Source: Mycobacterium sp. NBC_00419
GTDB taxonomy: Bacteria > Actinomycetota > Actinomycetes > Mycobacteriales > Mycobacteriaceae
DNA length: 64,000 nt
Assembly (NCBI RefSeq): GCF_036023875.1
Contig: NZ_CP107931.1
Coordinates: 1,054,001 to 1,118,000, forward strand
Direction of reading: 5' to 3'
Part shown: positions 1-9,432 of the stretch, one piece after another
Layout of the letters: each line of letters opens with the position of its first letter
Position numbering within the stretch: the first letter of the stretch is position 1
Made by a program: the position numbers and the translations under genes
Notes under the pieces: generated by a model
Told to the model about the DNA's origin: nothing
The model's database searches: none
Seen by the model: only the letters and a program-made list of their open reading frames with translations

Positions 1-3000
1 TCGGTGACGATCTTGCGGCACAGTTCGCGCGGCTTCTCGTTGCGCCAGGTGTCGTAGTCGGCGAGCACCTCGTCGAGTGGTTCGGCGGGCACCAGGTCGC
101 GAATCTCCTGGACGAAGTCGCGGTCCAGGGTGAACGGCCGCGGCACCAGGTTCGGGATGTAGCGCCCGATCAGCAGATTCGGATCGACGTCGCGCGGCAT
201 GACCCGCTCCAGCGAGCGACGGAAGTCGTCGACGCCGACGCGCAGCACGCTGGAGTGGAACGGCACGTCGATACCGGGCACCAGGATGAACGAACGCTTG
301 CCGCCGGTGATCTCGCGGCGCCGCTCGACCTCTTCCTCGAGCGCTTCCAGACCCCGGACCGTGCCGGCGATCGCGTACTGCGAGCCGCGCAGGTTGAAGT
401 TGACGATCTGCAGGAATTCGCCTGTGCGCTCGGCGATCTCGGCAACGAAGTCGTTGACGAGTGCGTCGTCGAGGTCGATCTGCGACGGCCGGATGGCGGC
501 AAGCCGGTAGTCCGAGCGGCCCATCTCGTCACGCGGCACGATGTCGTGCATCTTGCTGCCGCGGTGGAACACCACCTCCAGCAGCGCCTCGAGCGGGTAG
601 ACCCCCGACACACACGCCAGTGCGGTGTACTCGCCGACGGAGTGACCGCAGGCGATCGCACCCTCGACGAAGGCACCCTGCTCACGCATCTCGGCGACCT
701 GCGCGGCGGCGACGGTGGCCATCGCGACCTGGGTGAACTGCGTCAGGTAGAGCACACCCTCGGGATGCTGGTAGTGCACACCGGAGGCGATCAGGCTGGT
801 CGGGTTGTCGCGCACCACGTGCAGCACCGAGAAGCCCAGCGTCTCGCGGGTGAACTTGTCGGCGCTGTCCCACACCTTGCGCGCGGCCTTGGACTTGGCA
901 CGGACATCCATGCCCATGCCCTTGTACTGAATGCCCTGGCCGGGGAAGGCGTAGACCGTCTTCGGTGCGGCCAACCGAGCGGTGGCGCTCATGACGAGAT
1001 CAGTACCGACCTTGGCGGTGACCTCCAAAACCTCTGCACCCAAGTCGATTCCGACGCGATCGACACGGAAGTCGATGTCATCGCCCGGCTTGACCATGCC
1101 CAGGAAGCGGGCGGTCCAGCCGATCAGCTTGGCCGGCGGGACCGGCTTGCCGTCGGTGGCGGTGACGACGTGCTGAGCCGCAGCCGAGAGCCACATGCCG
1201 TGCACGATCGGAGATTCCAGTCCGGCCAGCAGGGCGGCAGCCTGGTCGGTGTGGATCGGGTTGTGATCGCCGGAGACGACCGCGAACGGACGCATGTCGA
1301 CCGGTGCCGGGATGGCGACGTCGCGGCGACGGCGTCGCGGGGTGTCGGTGGCGTTCTCCGACACCGCTCCCCCGGCCCGAACCGGGTCGGTCAGCTCGAC
1401 CGGACCGGTGCGCCCGCGGATCGCGAAGCGTTCCTCCAGGACGGCCAGGATGAGTCCGTTGGCGTCGGTGACGTTGACGGTGACCGGGACGACCCGGCCG
1501 ACCTCGGTGTCGGTGGCCACCGAAGCGGTTGCGGTGACCGTCAATTGGGTCTTGTCCTTGGGCAGCGGCTTGAGCAGCTGCGCGGCATGGTCGAGGTGCA
1601 CCAGGCTCAGCAGGCCCTCGACGACCGGGAAGCCGGTGTCGGTGGCCGCGCCGCCGATCGCGGCGAACACCGCGGGCCAGCAGCGCCCGACGAGTGCGTC
1701 GGGGACGATCGAGAGCGTGGGCGCCAGCGGCGACCCGAACGTGGCAGTGACACCGGTGTGGTCGGCGACCCGCTCGGGATCCCACTCGACCATGACCGTG
1801 GTGGACCCGTTGGTCACCGGGGGCAGGGCGTCAGGGCCGTCGACGCCGGCGGCGATGGCCAGCACGGCACGCATCGCGGCTGCGGCGTCCTCGGTGCGCA
1901 CCACCGGGGCTCCGCCGTCGACCACGGTGGCCGGCAGCGTGTAGGCGATGTCGATCCAGGTGCCCGACAGCGGCACGCTCAGCACCACCCGGTCCGAACC
2001 GGTGACTTCCAGTCGCGCACCGGTGGAATGGTTTGTCGCGGAACGATTGTCGTGAACCAGCCACGCCGACGGCGGCGCGATCCGGTGCACCGGGTTGCTG
2101 GCGATGCGGCCGGCCCACAGCACGTCGGGCGAATCCAGCACGATGGCCAGCGGCCCGGCAGCGTCGGTGCGGACCTGCAGGCGTGAGGCGACCGGCAGCG
2201 GGCTCGCGCCGGCGGCCAGCACCTGGTCGACGGCAGCCTTCTCGAATCGGTCGAGCAGGTCGCCGACCGGCTCGTCGACGCGGGTGATGCCCGCGACGGC
2301 CTCGGTGCCGGGGATGACGCACACCTGATCGGCGGTGTAGCGGGCGTCGTGGGCCTGCCACAGCGAGTCACTGCGCCACCAGCGGCGCACGTCCTTGTCG
2401 ATGACCGGGACGAAGTTGACGGGCTTGCCGGGCGTCTTGCACAGCTGGACGAAGAACGGCACATCGGCCGGGTGCAGCAACACCGTCTCGGCGTCCGGGT
2501 AGGCCCCGGTCAGCGCCGCGATGGCCGCGTCGGGGTTCTCCAGCAGTGCCGCGTCGTCGAAGAGCGTCGGGATCGGGCCGCTGTCGGCAGCATTCAGCCG
2601 CGCCTCGGCGCGCTGGAGCATCTCGGCGAAGCGGTCACGCCAGGTGCCGTCGAGCCACGGCGAGTCCTCGGCCTTGGTGTCGGCGGTGGAGTTGCCGTCA
2701 CCGATGGCGAGCTCGACGTAGCGGGCCAGCCACTGCGCGTAGGTCATGTCGGCGACGTCGCCGAAATACGGCTTGGCCGTCGGCGCCATCGCGGCGATGA
2801 TCTCGTCGCGGCGCTCGGCGACGGCGTCGGCGTCACCGGCGACCTCGTCGAGCAGCCGGCCGCAGCGGGAGGCGGCGTTGTCGATCTCGTGGATGTCCGC
2901 ACCGAGCTGACTGCGCCCGGATGCCATGCCGTTCAAGGCTTTTCCAGCGCCGACCCACTCATCGGTGCCCACCGTGTCGACCAGCAGCTGCTTGACCGAC

Positions 3001-4958
3001 GGGGACGTGGTGGCCTCCAGGCACGCCATCGCGGCGGTGCCGACCAGGATGCCGTCGACCGGCATCAGCGGGTAGCCGTAGGACTCCGACCACCGGCCGG
3101 ACAGGTACTCGGCGGCCCGCTCCGGGGTGCCGATGCCGCCGCCGACGCAGACGGTGATGTTCGAGCGGCCGCGCAGCTCCGAATAGGTGCTCAGCAGCAG
3201 GTCGTCGAGGTCCTCCCAGGAGTGGTGGCCACCGGCGCGGCCGCCCTCGATGTGGACGATGACGGGCCGGGTCGGCACCTCGGCAGCGATCCGGATGACC
3301 GAGCGGATCTGCTCGACGGTGCCGGGCTTGAAGCACACGTGGGTCAGACCGGCATCCTGGAGTTCCTCGATCAGGTCCACGGCCTCGTCGAGTTCGGGGA
3401 TGCCTGCGCTGATCACCAGGCCGTCGAACGGGGCGCCGGACTGACGTGCCTTCTGCAGCAGCCGCTTCCCGCCGACCTGGAGCTTCCACAGGTAGGGGTC
3501 GAGGAACAGAGCGTTGAACTGCACCTCCCGGCCGGGCTCGAGCAGTTCGGTGAGTTCGGTGACGCGGCGCTCGAAGATGGGTTCGGTGACCTGGCCGCCG
3601 CCGGCCAGCTCGGCCCAGTGCCCGGCGTTGGCGGCCGCGGCGACGATCTTGGCGTCGACGGTCGTCGGCGTCATCCCGGCGAGCAGGATGGGCGAGCGTC
3701 CGGTGAGCCGGGTGAACTTGGTGGCGAGCTTGACCGAGCCGTCGGGCAGGCTGATCACCGACGGGGCGTAGCTCGACCACGGCCGGGCCACCTCGGGCAC
3801 GGCGCCGACGGTGAACAGGTTGCGCTGGCCGCCGCGGGTGGCGGCGGGCACGATGCCGATGCCCAGACCGCGGATCACCGGGGCGGTGAGCCGGGTCAGG
3901 ATGTCGCCGGGACCCAGGTCGAGAATCCAGCGCGCGCCGGCGTCGTTGAGCGCGCCGACCTCATCGACCCAGTCCACCTGCTGGACCAGAATCGCCTCGG
4001 TCATGGCGCGGGCCAGCTCGACGTCCAGGCCCACGGCCTGCGCCCAGCGGCCGACGATGTCGATGCCGTCGGCCAGCCGCGGGGTGTGGAAGCCGACCTC
4101 GACCGCGACCGGGTCGAACACGGGTGAGAAGACAGCTCCGCCGCGCAGCTTGTTCTTGCGCTCAGCGGCCTCGTTCTCGGCGATCTGCTCGCAGTAGAGC
4201 TCGAAACGGGACAGCTGTTCGGGCGTCCCGGTGATGACGACCGAGCGCCGTCCGTTGCGGATCGACAGCACCGGGGGCAGCACGGTGCGGACATCCTGAG
4301 CAAACTCTTCGAGCAGTTCGTAGATGCGTTCCGGCTCGGCATTGGTGACCGACACCATCGGCGGGCGGTCACCGAGGACCGAAATGCCGCGGCGGCGGGC
4401 CACCAGCGTGCCCGCGGCTCCGATCAGCTGGGCCAGCGCCAGCAGCTGGACATCCTTGGCGCCGCCGGCCTTGAGTGCCTCGACGGCCAGGACACCCTGT
4501 GAGTGGCCTGCCACCGCCACCGGCGGGGTCGCGGCGAGGTCCATGCCCTGGCGGGCCAGCGCACGCACAGCGGCGATCTGAGTCAGCAGCACGCCGGGCA
4601 CCGACACCGCGGCGGAGGTCAGCTGCTTGGCCGACGGAACCGGCTCCTCGGCGGCCAGCGCGCGCACCCAGCGCAGCGGCTCGAAGCCGATCGGGCGGAC
4701 GACCACCAATTCCCTGGCCACCGGCTCCAGCAGCAGCTCAGCCTCACCGGCCAGCGTGGCCAGCTCGGATTCGATGCCTGCCGAGGTCACCAGCTCTTCG
4801 AGGGTGTCCAGCCAGGCGGCACCCTGACCACCGAACGCGACGGCGTAGGGCTCGCCGGCGCTGAGCCGGTCGACCAGTGCGTGGGTGGGAGTCTGCTTGG
4901 CCTCGCCGCGTCGTGATCCGTCGCCAGTGGACAGCCTGTCGTGTTCGTGGATCGTCAC
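1..4958 (-). CDS. fas: Type I fatty acid synthase Fas (3'-truncated by window edge)
   Basis: Multifunctional cytosolic FAS I that makes C16/C24-26 acyl-CoAs for membrane lipids and mycolic acid precursors. The GTG at 4958 opens the typical N-terminus (MTIHEHD), with GAGGAG upstream. About 1652 codons are present. In order I see an acetyltransferase domain with GHSQG (Ser153, near 4502), an enoyl reductase with the flavin-site VCVGGGIGTP (near 3126-3150), a hot-dog dehydratase with DHNPIHTD (near 1250-1280), and a malonyl/palmitoyl transferase with GHSVGEY (Ser1440, near 640-655). These motifs share one reading frame, so no frameshift is evident. The ACP, KR and KS domains must lie left of the window. 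Upstream is an Rv2525c-like gene, as in M. tuberculosis. Confidence 0.97.
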   Translation of the reverse strand, partial: MTIHEHDRLSTGDGSRRGEAKQTPTHALVDRLSAGEPYAVAFGGQGAAWLDTLEELVTSAGIESELATLAGEAELLLEPVARELVVVRPIGFEPLRWVRALAAEEPVPSAKQLTSAAVSVPGVLLTQIAAVRALARQGMDLAATPPVAVAGHSQGVLAVEALKAGGAKDVQLLALAQLIGAAGTLVARRRGISVLGDRPPMVSVTNAEPERIYELLEEFAQDVRTVLPPVLSIRNGRRSVVITGTPEQLSRFELYCEQIAENEAAERKNKLRGGAVFSPVFDPVAVEVGFHTPRLADGIDIVGRWAQAVGLDVELARAMTEAILVQQVDWVDEVGALNDAGARWILDLGPGDILTRLTAPVIRGLGIGIVPAATRGGQRNLFTVGAVPEVARPWSSYAPSVISLPDGSVKLATKFTRLTGRSPILLAGMTPTTVDAKIVAAAANAGHWAELAGGGQVTEPIFERRVTELTELLEPGREVQFNALFLDPYLWKLQVGGKRLLQKARQSGAPFDGLVISAGIPELDEAVDLIEELQDAGLTHVCFKPGTVEQIRSVIRIAAEVPTRPVIVHIEGGRAGGHHSWEDLDDLLLSTYSELRGRSNITVCVGGGIGTPERAAEYLSGRWSESYGYPLMPVDGILVGTAAMACLEATTSPSVKQLLVDTVGTDEWVGAGKALNGMASGRSQLGADIHEIDNAASRCGRLLDEVAGDADAVAERRDEIIAAMAPTAKPYFGDVADMTYAQWLARYVELAIGDGNSTADTKAEDSPWLDGTWRDRFAEMLQRAEARLNAADSGPIPTLFDDAALLENPDAAIAALTGAYPDAETVLLHPADVPFFVQLCKTPGKPVNFVPVIDKDVRRWWRSDSLWQAHDARYTADQVCVIPGTEAVAGITRVDEPVGDLLDRFEKAAVDQVLAAGASPLPVASRLQVRTDAAGPLAIVLDSPDVLWAGRIASNPVHRIAPPSAWLVHDNRSATNHSTGARLEVTGSDRVVLSVPLSGTWIDIAYTLPATVVDGGAPVVRTEDAAAAMRAVLAIAAGVDGPDALPPVTNGSTTVMVEWDPERVADHTGVTATFGSPLAPTLSIVPDALVGRCWPAVFAAIGGAATDTGFPVVEGLLSLVHLDHAAQLLKPLPKDKTQLTVTATASVATDTEVGRVVPVTVNVTDANGLILAVLEERFAIRGRTGPVELTDPVRAGGAVSENATDTPRRRRRDVAIPAPVDMRPFAVVSGDHNPIHTDQAAALLAGLESPIVHGMWLSAAAQHVVTATDGKPVPPAKLIGWTARFLGMVKPGDDIDFRVDRVGIDLGAEVLEVTAKVGTDLVMSATARLAAPKTVYAFPGQGIQYKGMGMDVRAKSKAARKVWDSADKFTRETLGFSVLHVVRDNPTSLIASGVHYQHPEGVLYLTQFTQVAMATVAAAQVAEMREQGAFVEGAIACGHSVGEYTALACVSGVYPLEALLEVVFHRGSKMHDIVPRDEMGRSDYRLAAIRPSQIDLDDALVNDFVAEIAERTGEFLQIVNFNLRGSQYAIAGTVRGLEALEEEVERRREITGGKRSFILVPGIDVPFHSSVLRVGVDDFRRSLERVMPRDVDPNLLIGRYIPNLVPRPFTLDRDFVQEIRDLVPAEPLDEVLADYDTWRNEKPRELCRKIVT

Positions 4959-5476
4959 CTTGTCTAATCTCCTCGGTGCTCGTCGTCGCGTCTCGCGCTG
5001 CGTTTCGTATGTCTGCGTCTTGGGACCTGCGCTGCCTTGCGAAGGTGTGTCTTGGCGATTCCCCGTCGAATCACGGTGTCCGGCGTGCTCCCCCGACCTG
5101 CGCGGGGCGGGGTCTGCGGACATACCGGCTCTACTAAGAGTGGCATAAGAACACGGTCCATTTCTGCGCCCAACTTGGTTACTGATGAGTTCTACGCACG
5201 GGTAACCACACGGTCGGTAACGCGGGGCCGAAGTGCCGCCGAGACGAACCGGGACAAACGTCCTGCAAGCGGGTGGTTACGGTGGAGTAGGAACAACTTC
5301 CCTGATCAAGGCACGATTGTTATCGAATCGTTATGTAAGGATTTCCTGTCAGTCGCGGCGCACGTCAGCGCTCGGCCAAGCACTTGCTCGGTCACTCAGT
5401 CCACAATCGTTCACCAAAATGGCGTTGCGATGTTTGCTGGCAAATCCTTACCGGTCGGTAAGTTTGGCCGAATTTC
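4959..5476. promoter_or_regulatory. fas upstream region with GTTACC/GGTAAC repeats
   Basis: This 518-base stretch has no convincing gene. It holds a perfect inverted repeat, TTACCG-GT-CGGTAA, at 5448-5461. A cluster of related half-sites follows: GGTTAC 5177-5182, GGTAACC 5201-5207, CGGTAAC 5215-5221 and GGTTACGG 5275-5282. The 5177 and 5202 copies form an inverted pair. In M. tuberculosis the TetR-family activator FasR binds inverted repeats upstream of fas. That these copies are FasR sites is my inference. Small ORFs across the region lack coding character. Confidence 0.5.
5448..5461. promoter_or_regulatory. Perfect TTACCG-GT-CGGTAA inverted repeat
   Basis: Two 6-base arms flank a GT spacer, just beyond the stop of the Rv2525c-like gene and about 490 bases upstream of fas. 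The geometry suits a TetR-family dimer. It is the best-formed of several TTAC/GTAA elements in this region. Confidence 0.5.
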
Positions 5477-6199
5477 TCAGTCCCATTGCCCGAAACTCGG
5501 CTTCAGCACATCGTTGACGTCGACGCCGATGCCGGCGACCTTGCGCTTGTCGATCTCGACCTGGTGCAGATGCGCAGCCGGATGGGTGTACCCCTTGGGC
5601 GAGCCCCAGTTGTGCTGCCAGAACCATGAGCCGATGCCGTCCTGGAGCGCCCAGTCGATGGTCTTGGAGTTCCCGTAGACACCGACCCGCTGGTGGCCGA
5701 TCACCGACTCCCAGGCGCGCAGATAGGGCACGACCTGTTCCTTGTACTGATCCAGGGTGGGGTCGTCGTCGATCGAGACGTAGATCGGGGCACCCACAGG
5801 GCCGCCGGCCGCGGTGTGCAGCTGCCAGCCCCGCTTGGCATGGGTGATACCTGCCTCCTGGCCGCCGAGCCAATCCGCGGTGTCCGCCTTGCCGTACTGG
5901 TAGTTCGACACGATCTTCAGGCCCGCCTGATAGAGGTCGCGCGCCTCGGGCAGCTGAATCGGCTTACCCAGCATCCAGTCGCCACCGGGTCGGCGGTCGG
6001 AGACGTAACGGATCGCGCCAAGGGCGCCGGAGGCCTTCAGATCGGCGGCGCTGATGACACCGGCGGCGTAGTCGAGTAACACCCCCAGCGGTTCAGCGGA
6101 GGCCGGCGCAGGCGTGAGCGCCGACGCCAGCGCTCCCAGACCGAGCGCGGCCGGGGTTACGGCGGCGATTTTCAGCACGTCGCGGCGCGACACGAACAC
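5477..6199 (-). CDS. Tat-exported DUF1906 glycoside-hydrolase-like protein (Rv2525c type)
   Basis: 240 residues, the same length as M. tuberculosis Rv2525c, which also sits directly upstream of fas. The N-terminus carries a twin-arginine signal (SRRDVLK, about residues 4-10) and a hydrophobic stretch ending in ASA near residue 34, so export by Tat is expected. The rest is the DUF1906 (GH25-like) domain with IRYVSDRRPGG, SIDDDP and WQHNWGSPKGYTHPAAHLHQ. Loss of Rv2525c in M. tuberculosis is reported to change beta-lactam susceptibility, pointing to a cell-wall role; substrate unknown. The GTG at 6199 gives the family-typical length and lies 7 bases from a TANNNT -10 element. GTG at 6193 is an alternative. 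Confidence 0.93.
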   Translation of the reverse strand: MFVSRRDVLKIAAVTPAALGLGALASALTPAPASAEPLGVLLDYAAGVISAADLKASGALGAIRYVSDRRPGGDWMLGKPIQLPEARDLYQAGLKIVSNYQYGKADTADWLGGQEAGITHAKRGWQLHTAAGGPVGAPIYVSIDDDPTLDQYKEQVVPYLRAWESVIGHQRVGVYGNSKTIDWALQDGIGSWFWQHNWGSPKGYTHPAAHLHQVEIDKRKVAGIGVDVNDVLKPSFGQWD

Positions 6200-6206
6200 G
6201 AGCGCC

Positions 6207-6212
6207 AGACTA
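6207..6212 (-). promoter_or_regulatory. Leaderless-type -10 (TAGTCT) for the Rv2525c-like gene
   Basis: On the minus strand TAGTCT lies exactly 7 bases before the GTG at 6199. TANNNT at this distance is the mycobacterial leaderless-mRNA layout. No Shine-Dalgarno precedes the start, which agrees. Confidence 0.55.
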
Positions 6213-6339
6213 CGACAACCGCCCCAATATCCTCACTATCGCCACTGGCCACGTCTGCATCACGTCGCGGTTTCGGTCGCCGAGCAGCATGACCACCGGC
6301 GAAAAGAGCAATGGGGCTGCGATCCGACAACGCTATCCG

Positions 6340-6345
6340 TACGAT
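6340..6345 (+). promoter_or_regulatory. Leaderless-type -10 (TACGAT) for the potA-like gene
   Basis: TACGAT lies 6 bases before the ATG at 6352, with a TTGCGA-like hexamer (CTGCGA, 6317-6322) 17 bases further up. This is why I place the start at 6352 and not at the in-frame ATG at 6289, which would put the promoter inside the gene. Confidence 0.55.
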
Positions 6346-6351
6346 CCCTGC

Positions 6352-7383
6352 ATGCCACTTGCCTCTCCCCAGATCGAGTTACGTGGGGTGCGGAAGGTAT
6401 TCGGCGACGTCACCGCGGTCGAAGGCGCCGACCTGAGCGTCGGTGACGGCGAACTGTTCGCGATCCTCGGCCCGTCCGGCTCCGGCAAGACCACGGTGCT
6501 GCGCATGATCGCCGGCTTCGAGCAGCCCACTGCGGGCACGATCCACCTCGGCGGAGTCGACGTGACCGCGCTGCCACCGGCCAAGCGCGACACCAACACC
6601 GTCTTCCAGGACTACGCGTTGTTCCCGCACATGACGGTGGCGCAGAACGTCGAGTACGGGCTGAAGGTCAAGGGCGTCAACAAGACCGAACGACGTGACC
6701 GCACCGGCGCCGCGCTGGAGATGGTGCGGCTGTCCGGGTACGGCGACCGTAAGCCCACCCAGTTGTCGGGCGGCCAGCAGCAGCGTGTCGCACTCGCCCG
6801 CGCACTCGTCGGCCGGCCCAAGGTGCTCCTGCTCGACGAACCGCTTGGCGCACTGGATCTCAAGCTGCGCGAGCAGATGCAGGTGGAGCTCAAGGCAATT
6901 CAGCGCGAGGTCGGCATCACGTTCGTCATCGTCACCCACGACCAGGACGAAGCGCTGACGTTGTGCGACCGGCTCGCGGTGTTCAACAACGGCCGGATCG
7001 AGCAGATCGGCGCCGCCCGGGAGGTATACGAGAATCCGGCCAACCGGTTCGTCGCCGACTTCGTCGGCACCTCCAATGTGTTCACCGGGGCGACCGCGGA
7101 GGCTCTCCTGGGCCGGCCGGGCACCTTCGCCATCCGGCCCGAACGCATCCTGCTGCTACAACCCCACGACGCAGTTCCGTCCGGAATGCGCAGCGCCCCA
7201 GCCGAAGTCGCCGAGGTCGTCTATGCGGGCCCGATCACCCGGGTGGCCGCCGACGCCGCGGGCGCCCGGCTGACGGCGACACTGCTGTCCGCGGAAGCCT
7301 CCAGCGACATCAACCGCGGCGCCCAGGTGGTACTGGCCTGGCCCGACAACGCCGTGCGAGCCCTGTCCGTTCAGTCCACATAG
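6352..7383 (+). CDS. potA: Polyamine-type ABC transporter ATP-binding protein PotA
   Basis: 343-residue cytoplasmic ATPase energising uptake through the two permeases that follow. Visible are Walker A (GPSGSGKTT), a Q-loop region ([13 protein letters not shown]), the signature [14 protein letters not shown], Walker B ([12 protein letters not shown]) and the H-loop ([11 protein letters not shown]). A C-terminal TOBE-like segment (from FAIRPERI) is typical of the CUT1/PotA/FbpC group. It is first of four co-directional genes, with a 28-base gap to the lipoprotein gene. The substrate is inferred from the PotD-like binding protein; putrescine, spermidine or a related cation is likely, but opines and other small molecules use the same subfamily. 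Confidence 0.93.
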   Translation: MPLASPQIELRGVRKVFGDVTAVEGADLSVGDGELFAILGPSGSGKTTVLRMIAGFEQPTAGTIHLGGVDVTALPPAKRDTNTVFQDYALFPHMTVAQNVEYGLKVKGVNKTERRDRTGAALEMVRLSGYGDRKPTQLSGGQQQRVALARALVGRPKVLLLDEPLGALDLKLREQMQVELKAIQREVGITFVIVTHDQDEALTLCDRLAVFNNGRIEQIGAAREVYENPANRFVADFVGTSNVFTGATAEALLGRPGTFAIRPERILLLQPHDAVPSGMRSAPAEVAEVVYAGPITRVAADAAGARLTATLLSAEASSDINRGAQVVLAWPDNAVRALSVQST

Positions 7384-7411
7384 CCCGATCAAGCGATAAC
7401 AAGGAGCCCAC

Positions 7412-8602
7412 ATGTCAACCACCGCGCGCCGCATCGGCGTCGTCTTGGCCGCCTGCGCGGCACTGGTCGCCGGCTGTTCGAGTTCGACCAACTCCAGTGG
7501 TGGCAGTTCGACGGCACCACCCAAGATGGAACCACTTGCGGCACTGGGCAATGGCGAGGGTCAGCTGAATCTCGTCGCCTGGCCCGGTTACGCCGAAGAC
7601 GGCTCCAACGACCCTAAGGTCGACTGGGTGCACCCGTTCGAGGAGAAGACCGGCTGCAAGGTCAACATCAAGATCGGCAACACCTCCGACGAGATGGTGC
7701 AGCTGATGCGCACCGGCCAGTACGACGGCGTGTCCGCCTCCGGCGACGCCACCCTGCGGCTGATCTACGCCGGTGATGTCGCACCCGTCAACACCAAGCT
7801 GGTGCCGAACTACGACACCATCTCCTCGTTCCTCAAGGACAAGCCGTGGAACGCCGTGAACGGCCAGATGTACGGCATCCCGCACGGCTGGGGCGCCAAC
7901 CTGCTGATGTACAACACCGACGTGGTCAAGAACGCCCCCGATTCGTGGGCCGCGGTGTTCCCCGGCTCCGAACAGAAGGGCAAGGTCACCGCGTATGACT
8001 CCCCCATCTACATCGCCGACGCCGCGCTGTATCTGTCGAAGACGAAACCCGAACTGGGGATCAAGGATCCGTACTCGCTGACCGAAGATCAGCTCAACGC
8101 GGCGGTGGACCTGCTCAAGGAGCAGCACGCCAACATCGGCGAGTACTGGTCGGACTACACCAAGGCGGTGCAGGCCTTCGAGTCCGGCACCTCGGTGATC
8201 GGCACCAGCTGGCAGGTGATCGCCAACATGCTCACCAGCGACAACAAGGTCAAGATCGCCACCGTGCTGCCCAAGGAGGGGTCCACCGGCTGGTCGGATA
8301 CCTGGATGGTGTCGTCGAAGGCCAAGAACCCGACCTGCATGTACAAGTGGATGGACTGGATCACCTCCCCGGAGATCAACGCTCAGGTCGCCGAATACTT
8401 CGGTGAGGCCCCGGCGCAGACCAAGGCCTGCGAGTTCACCAGCGACAAGAGCTTCTGCGAGACCTACCACGCCACCGACGCCGCCTACGCCGCGAGAATC
8501 AGCTACTGGACCACCCCCCAGAAGCAGTGCGTGGACGGCAGCGGCGACAACTGCACGGCCTACAGCGAGTGGGTCGACAAGTGGCAGCAGATCAAGGGTT
8601 GA
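7412..8602 (+). CDS. potD: Substrate-binding lipoprotein of polyamine-type ABC transporter (PotD-like)
   Basis: 396 residues. The signal peptide ends in a lipobox, LVAGC with Cys22 as the predicted acylated residue, so the protein should be anchored on the outer face of the membrane. The mature part reads as a type II periplasmic-binding fold of the spermidine/putrescine family (LNLVAWPGYAEDGSNDP, YGIPHGWGANLLMYNTDVV, SVIGTSWQVIANML). AAGGAGC stands 7 bases before the ATG. The C-terminal part has several cysteines (CEF, FCET, QCVDGSGDNC) that may form extracellular disulphides. It lies between the ATPase and permease genes. Confidence 0.93.
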   Translation: MSTTARRIGVVLAACAALVAGCSSSTNSSGGSSTAPPKMEPLAALGNGEGQLNLVAWPGYAEDGSNDPKVDWVHPFEEKTGCKVNIKIGNTSDEMVQLMRTGQYDGVSASGDATLRLIYAGDVAPVNTKLVPNYDTISSFLKDKPWNAVNGQMYGIPHGWGANLLMYNTDVVKNAPDSWAAVFPGSEQKGKVTAYDSPIYIADAALYLSKTKPELGIKDPYSLTEDQLNAAVDLLKEQHANIGEYWSDYTKAVQAFESGTSVIGTSWQVIANMLTSDNKVKIATVLPKEGSTGWSDTWMVSSKAKNPTCMYKWMDWITSPEINAQVAEYFGEAPAQTKACEFTSDKSFCETYHATDAAYAARISYWTTPQKQCVDGSGDNCTAYSEWVDKWQQIKG

Positions 8603-8610
8603 CCCACGAG

Positions 8611-9432
8611 GTGAGCCGGCGGATCCGCCTCGCCTTCCTCCTCGTCCCGCCACTGGGGTGGCTGGTCGTCGCCTACCTGGGTTCGCTTGCGGTCCTGCTT
8701 CTTTCGGCCTTCTGGAGCACCGACACCTTCACCGGTGCGGTGGTGCGCAGCTACACCGGTGACAACATCATGCGCGTCCTCACCGACGCGGTGTTCCGCA
8801 CGGCCACGCTGCGCACGATCGGTATCGCGCTAACGGTCACCGTCATCTGTATCGTGCTCGCCGTCCCACTGGCGCTCTACATGGCCAAGGTGGCCTCGCC
8901 GCGGGTCCGGCTGGCGTTGGTGGTCGCGGTGACCACACCGTTGTGGGCGAGCTACCTGGTCAAGGCGTACGCCTGGCGGATGCTGCTGTCCCCGGAAGGC
9001 CCACTGCACTGGGTGGCCGGCTATACACCGGGCTACGGGCTGATCGCGACGACGCTGACGTTGGCCTATCTGTGGTTGCCCTACATGGTGATCCCGGTGT
9101 TCGCCGCATTCGAGCGGGTACCCAACGCACTGATCGACGCCAGCTCGGATCTGGGCGCCCGGGACACCACGACGCTGCGAACGGTGGTGGCGCCGTTGGT
9201 CTTCCCCGGCATCGCCGCCGGATCGATCTTCACGTTCTCGCTGTCGATGGGTGACTACATCGCCGTGACGATCGTCGGCGGCAAGACCCAGATGCTGGGC
9301 AACATCATCTACGGACAGCTCGTCACCGCGAACAATCAACCGCTGGCCGCGGCGCTGTCGTTGATCCCGCTCACCGCGATCGTGCTCTACCTGCTGGCCA
9401 TGCGGCGCACCGGCGCATTGGAGAACGTCTGA
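8611..9432 (+). CDS. potB: ABC transporter permease, PotB-like
   Basis: 273-residue integral membrane protein with about six hydrophobic segments. The binding-protein-dependent transport signature that docks on the ATPase is present around IDASSDLGARDTTTLRTVVAPLVFPGI (an EAA-type loop). I chose the GTG at 8611, which gives the normal short cytoplasmic N-terminus before the first membrane segment. A TTG at 8599 overlapping the previous stop is possible. An open frame reaching back to 8527 only reflects overlap with potD. Its TGA overlaps the next ATG, so translation is coupled. Confidence 0.9.
   Translation: MSRRIRLAFLLVPPLGWLVVAYLGSLAVLLLSAFWSTDTFTGAVVRSYTGDNIMRVLTDAVFRTATLRTIGIALTVTVICIVLAVPLALYMAKVASPRVRLALVVAVTTPLWASYLVKAYAWRMLLSPEGPLHWVAGYTPGYGLIATTLTLAYLWLPYMVIPVFAAFERVPNALIDASSDLGARDTTTLRTVVAPLVFPGIAAGSIFTFSLSMGDYIAVTIVGGKTQMLGNIIYGQLVTANNQPLAAALSLIPLTAIVLYLLAMRRTGALENV

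Noticed and set aside
255..2186. 643-codon plus-strand ORF opposite fas
   Set aside because: Lies wholly antisense to conserved FAS domains. Its composition is the mirror of a high-GC coding strand (Arg/Gly/Asp/Val-rich, no domain).
2349..4127. 592-codon plus-strand ORF opposite fas
   Set aside because: Same antisense artefact. The minus strand encodes the acyltransferase and enoyl reductase domains with intact motifs.
4877..5148. Short plus-strand ORFs across the fas start
   Set aside because: They overlap the fas N-terminus and lack ribosome sites or recognisable features.
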